DNA of 60,255 nucleotides from assembly GCF_020523605.1 (NCBI RefSeq), contig NZ_JAJAQI010000038.1:1-60255 (forward strand), read 5' to 3'. This document shows, one piece after another, positions 59,879 through 60,255 of this stretch. The notes beneath the pieces are model-generated. The model made no database searches and had not been told where the DNA came from. It saw only the letters and a list, made by a program, of their open reading frames with translations. Source of the stretch: Roseicella aerolata. GTDB taxonomy: Bacteria; Pseudomonadota; Alphaproteobacteria; Acetobacterales; Acetobacteraceae. The first letter of the stretch is position 1, and each line of letters opens with the position of its first letter. A program made the position numbers and the translations under genes.

Positions 59879-60094
59879 ATGGGTGGCGGAGACGTCCTGA
59901 CCCGCGCGCTGACGGCCCTCGCGCAGTTCCTCGTCGGTCCCTTCGGGATCGCCTTCATCATCGCCTGCGTCGTCATCGCCTTCCTCGCCGCCGCTGCGCG
60001 CATGGCGCCGCCCTCGGCCGGCTTCGTCGCGATGTTCTTCGGCGCCGCCGCCTTCACCGGCGCCTATTTCGTCAACACCTTCATCGGCAGCTGA
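59879..60094 (+). CDS. virB2: VirB2 pilin
   Basis: 71 residues, with two hydrophobic segments (FLVGPFGIAFIIACVVIAFLA, residues ~17-37, and FVAMFFGAAAFTGAYFV). Only a short N-terminal extension precedes the first helix, so the long VirB2 leader is absent or the start is further upstream. Major subunit of the conjugative pilus; placed between virB1 and virB3. Confidence 0.85.
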   Translation: MGGGDVLTRALTALAQFLVGPFGIAFIIACVVIAFLAAAARMAPPSAGFVAMFFGAAAFTGAYFVNTFIGS

Positions 60095-60097
60095 GCG

Positions 60098-60255
60098 ATG
60101 TCCCCCGCCGCCAGCCGCGACACGCTGTTCCTCGCCGCGACGCGCCCGGCGATGCGGTGGGGCGTGCCGATGGAGGGCTACTACCTCAACCTCTTCGGCA
60201 CCTGGCTCCTCGGCATGGTGCTCGGCAGCCCGCTCTGGTGGGCCACCTTCTTCGT
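60098..60255 (+). CDS. virB3: VirB3, 5' part (continues at base 1)
   Basis: ATG 60098 follows the virB2 stop by three bases. Codons to 60154 supply the first 19 residues (MSPAASRDTLFLAATRPAM), which join the frame beginning at base 1. Bases 60155-60255 duplicate the start of the window. Confidence 0.93.
   Translation, partial: MSPAASRDTLFLAATRPAMRWGVPMEGYYLNLFGTWLLGMVLGSPLWWATFF
60155..60255. repeat. Terminal redundancy (copy 2)
   Basis: Identical to bases 1-101; see the first entry. It should be removed when the circle is closed. Confidence 0.97.

Noticed and set aside
1-60255. CRISPR arrays, tRNA and rRNA genes
   Set aside because: No regularly spaced direct repeats of CRISPR type, no cloverleaf-like sequences and no rRNA-like segments were recognised on reading.

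Overview
The window is a closed circular plasmid cut open at an arbitrary point. Bases 60155-60255 repeat bases 1-101 exactly, so the unique molecule is 60,154 bp and the virB3 gene runs across the ends. Base composition is very GC-rich. The gene families (VirB/VirD4 transfer system, MobF relaxase, RPA-family RepA, ArdC, Fe-type superoxide dismutases, ChrA/ChrB) point to an alphaproteobacterium, probably a high-GC Acetobacteraceae or Methylobacterium-like host. That host assignment is inference.

Backbone. A complete P-type type IV secretion operon runs left to right across the origin: virB1 (59293), virB2, virB3, virB4, virB5, an EexN-like exclusion lipoprotein, virB6, a VirB7-like lipoprotein, virB8, virB9, virB10, virB11 and virD4 (to 10776). 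Most genes overlap by a few bases. A MobF relaxase-helicase converges on it (10762-14100). Beyond the relaxase lie a small accessory protein, a likely oriT (14.40-14.58 kb), a traK/traL/traM-like trio, an origin with a DnaA box and seven iterons (16.4-16.9 kb), and a parA / ribbon-helix-helix / repA operon. Then come ardC, a PIN-domain toxin-antitoxin locus whose toxin is frameshifted, and a large ParB-like gene. A near-identical, hairpin-rich leader of about 200 bp precedes ardC, the parB-like gene and a truncated DUF932 gene at 57.5 kb. All three genes lie on the minus strand and the first two point toward the candidate oriT. The leader is therefore either a leading-region single-strand promoter or an RNA regulator.

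Accessory region (about 23.5-57.4 kb), apparently inserted between the ParB-like gene and the DUF932 gene. (1) Defence island, 23.6-30.7 kb: a compact 255-residue reverse transcriptase with a structured upstream region, a 44-codon hydrophobic overlapping ORF and a downstream 80-bp hairpin; a CapH/CapP regulator pair divergent from a short type II CBASS operon (CD-NTase, E2-like protein, membrane SAVED effector); a MazF/PemK-type toxin-antitoxin pair; and a serine recombinase. (2) Metal-efflux operon, 30.8-37.8 kb, under a CsoR/RcnR-type repressor: adaptor, RND pump, periplasmic protein and His-tailed MFS exporter. (3) Redox/carbohydrate block, 38-45.3 kb: GMC oxidoreductase fused to a DUF1080 domain, TDT transporter, LamG-like protein, beta-propeller and DUF1259 protein. 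(4) Chromate and superoxide resistance, 45.3-53.9 kb: two ChrA transporters, two ChrB-type proteins, two Fe/Mn superoxide dismutases (one fused to rhodanese) and an MFS transporter. (5) An MFS relic, an AT-rich segment with a strong promoter and a perfect long inverted repeat, and an ABC/CcdA export operon ending at the DUF932 junction.

The plasmid appears self-transmissible. It carries anti-restriction and maintenance functions on the backbone and phage defence plus metal/oxyanion resistance as cargo. The best candidates for undescribed biology are the three-copy leader and the reverse transcriptase locus.
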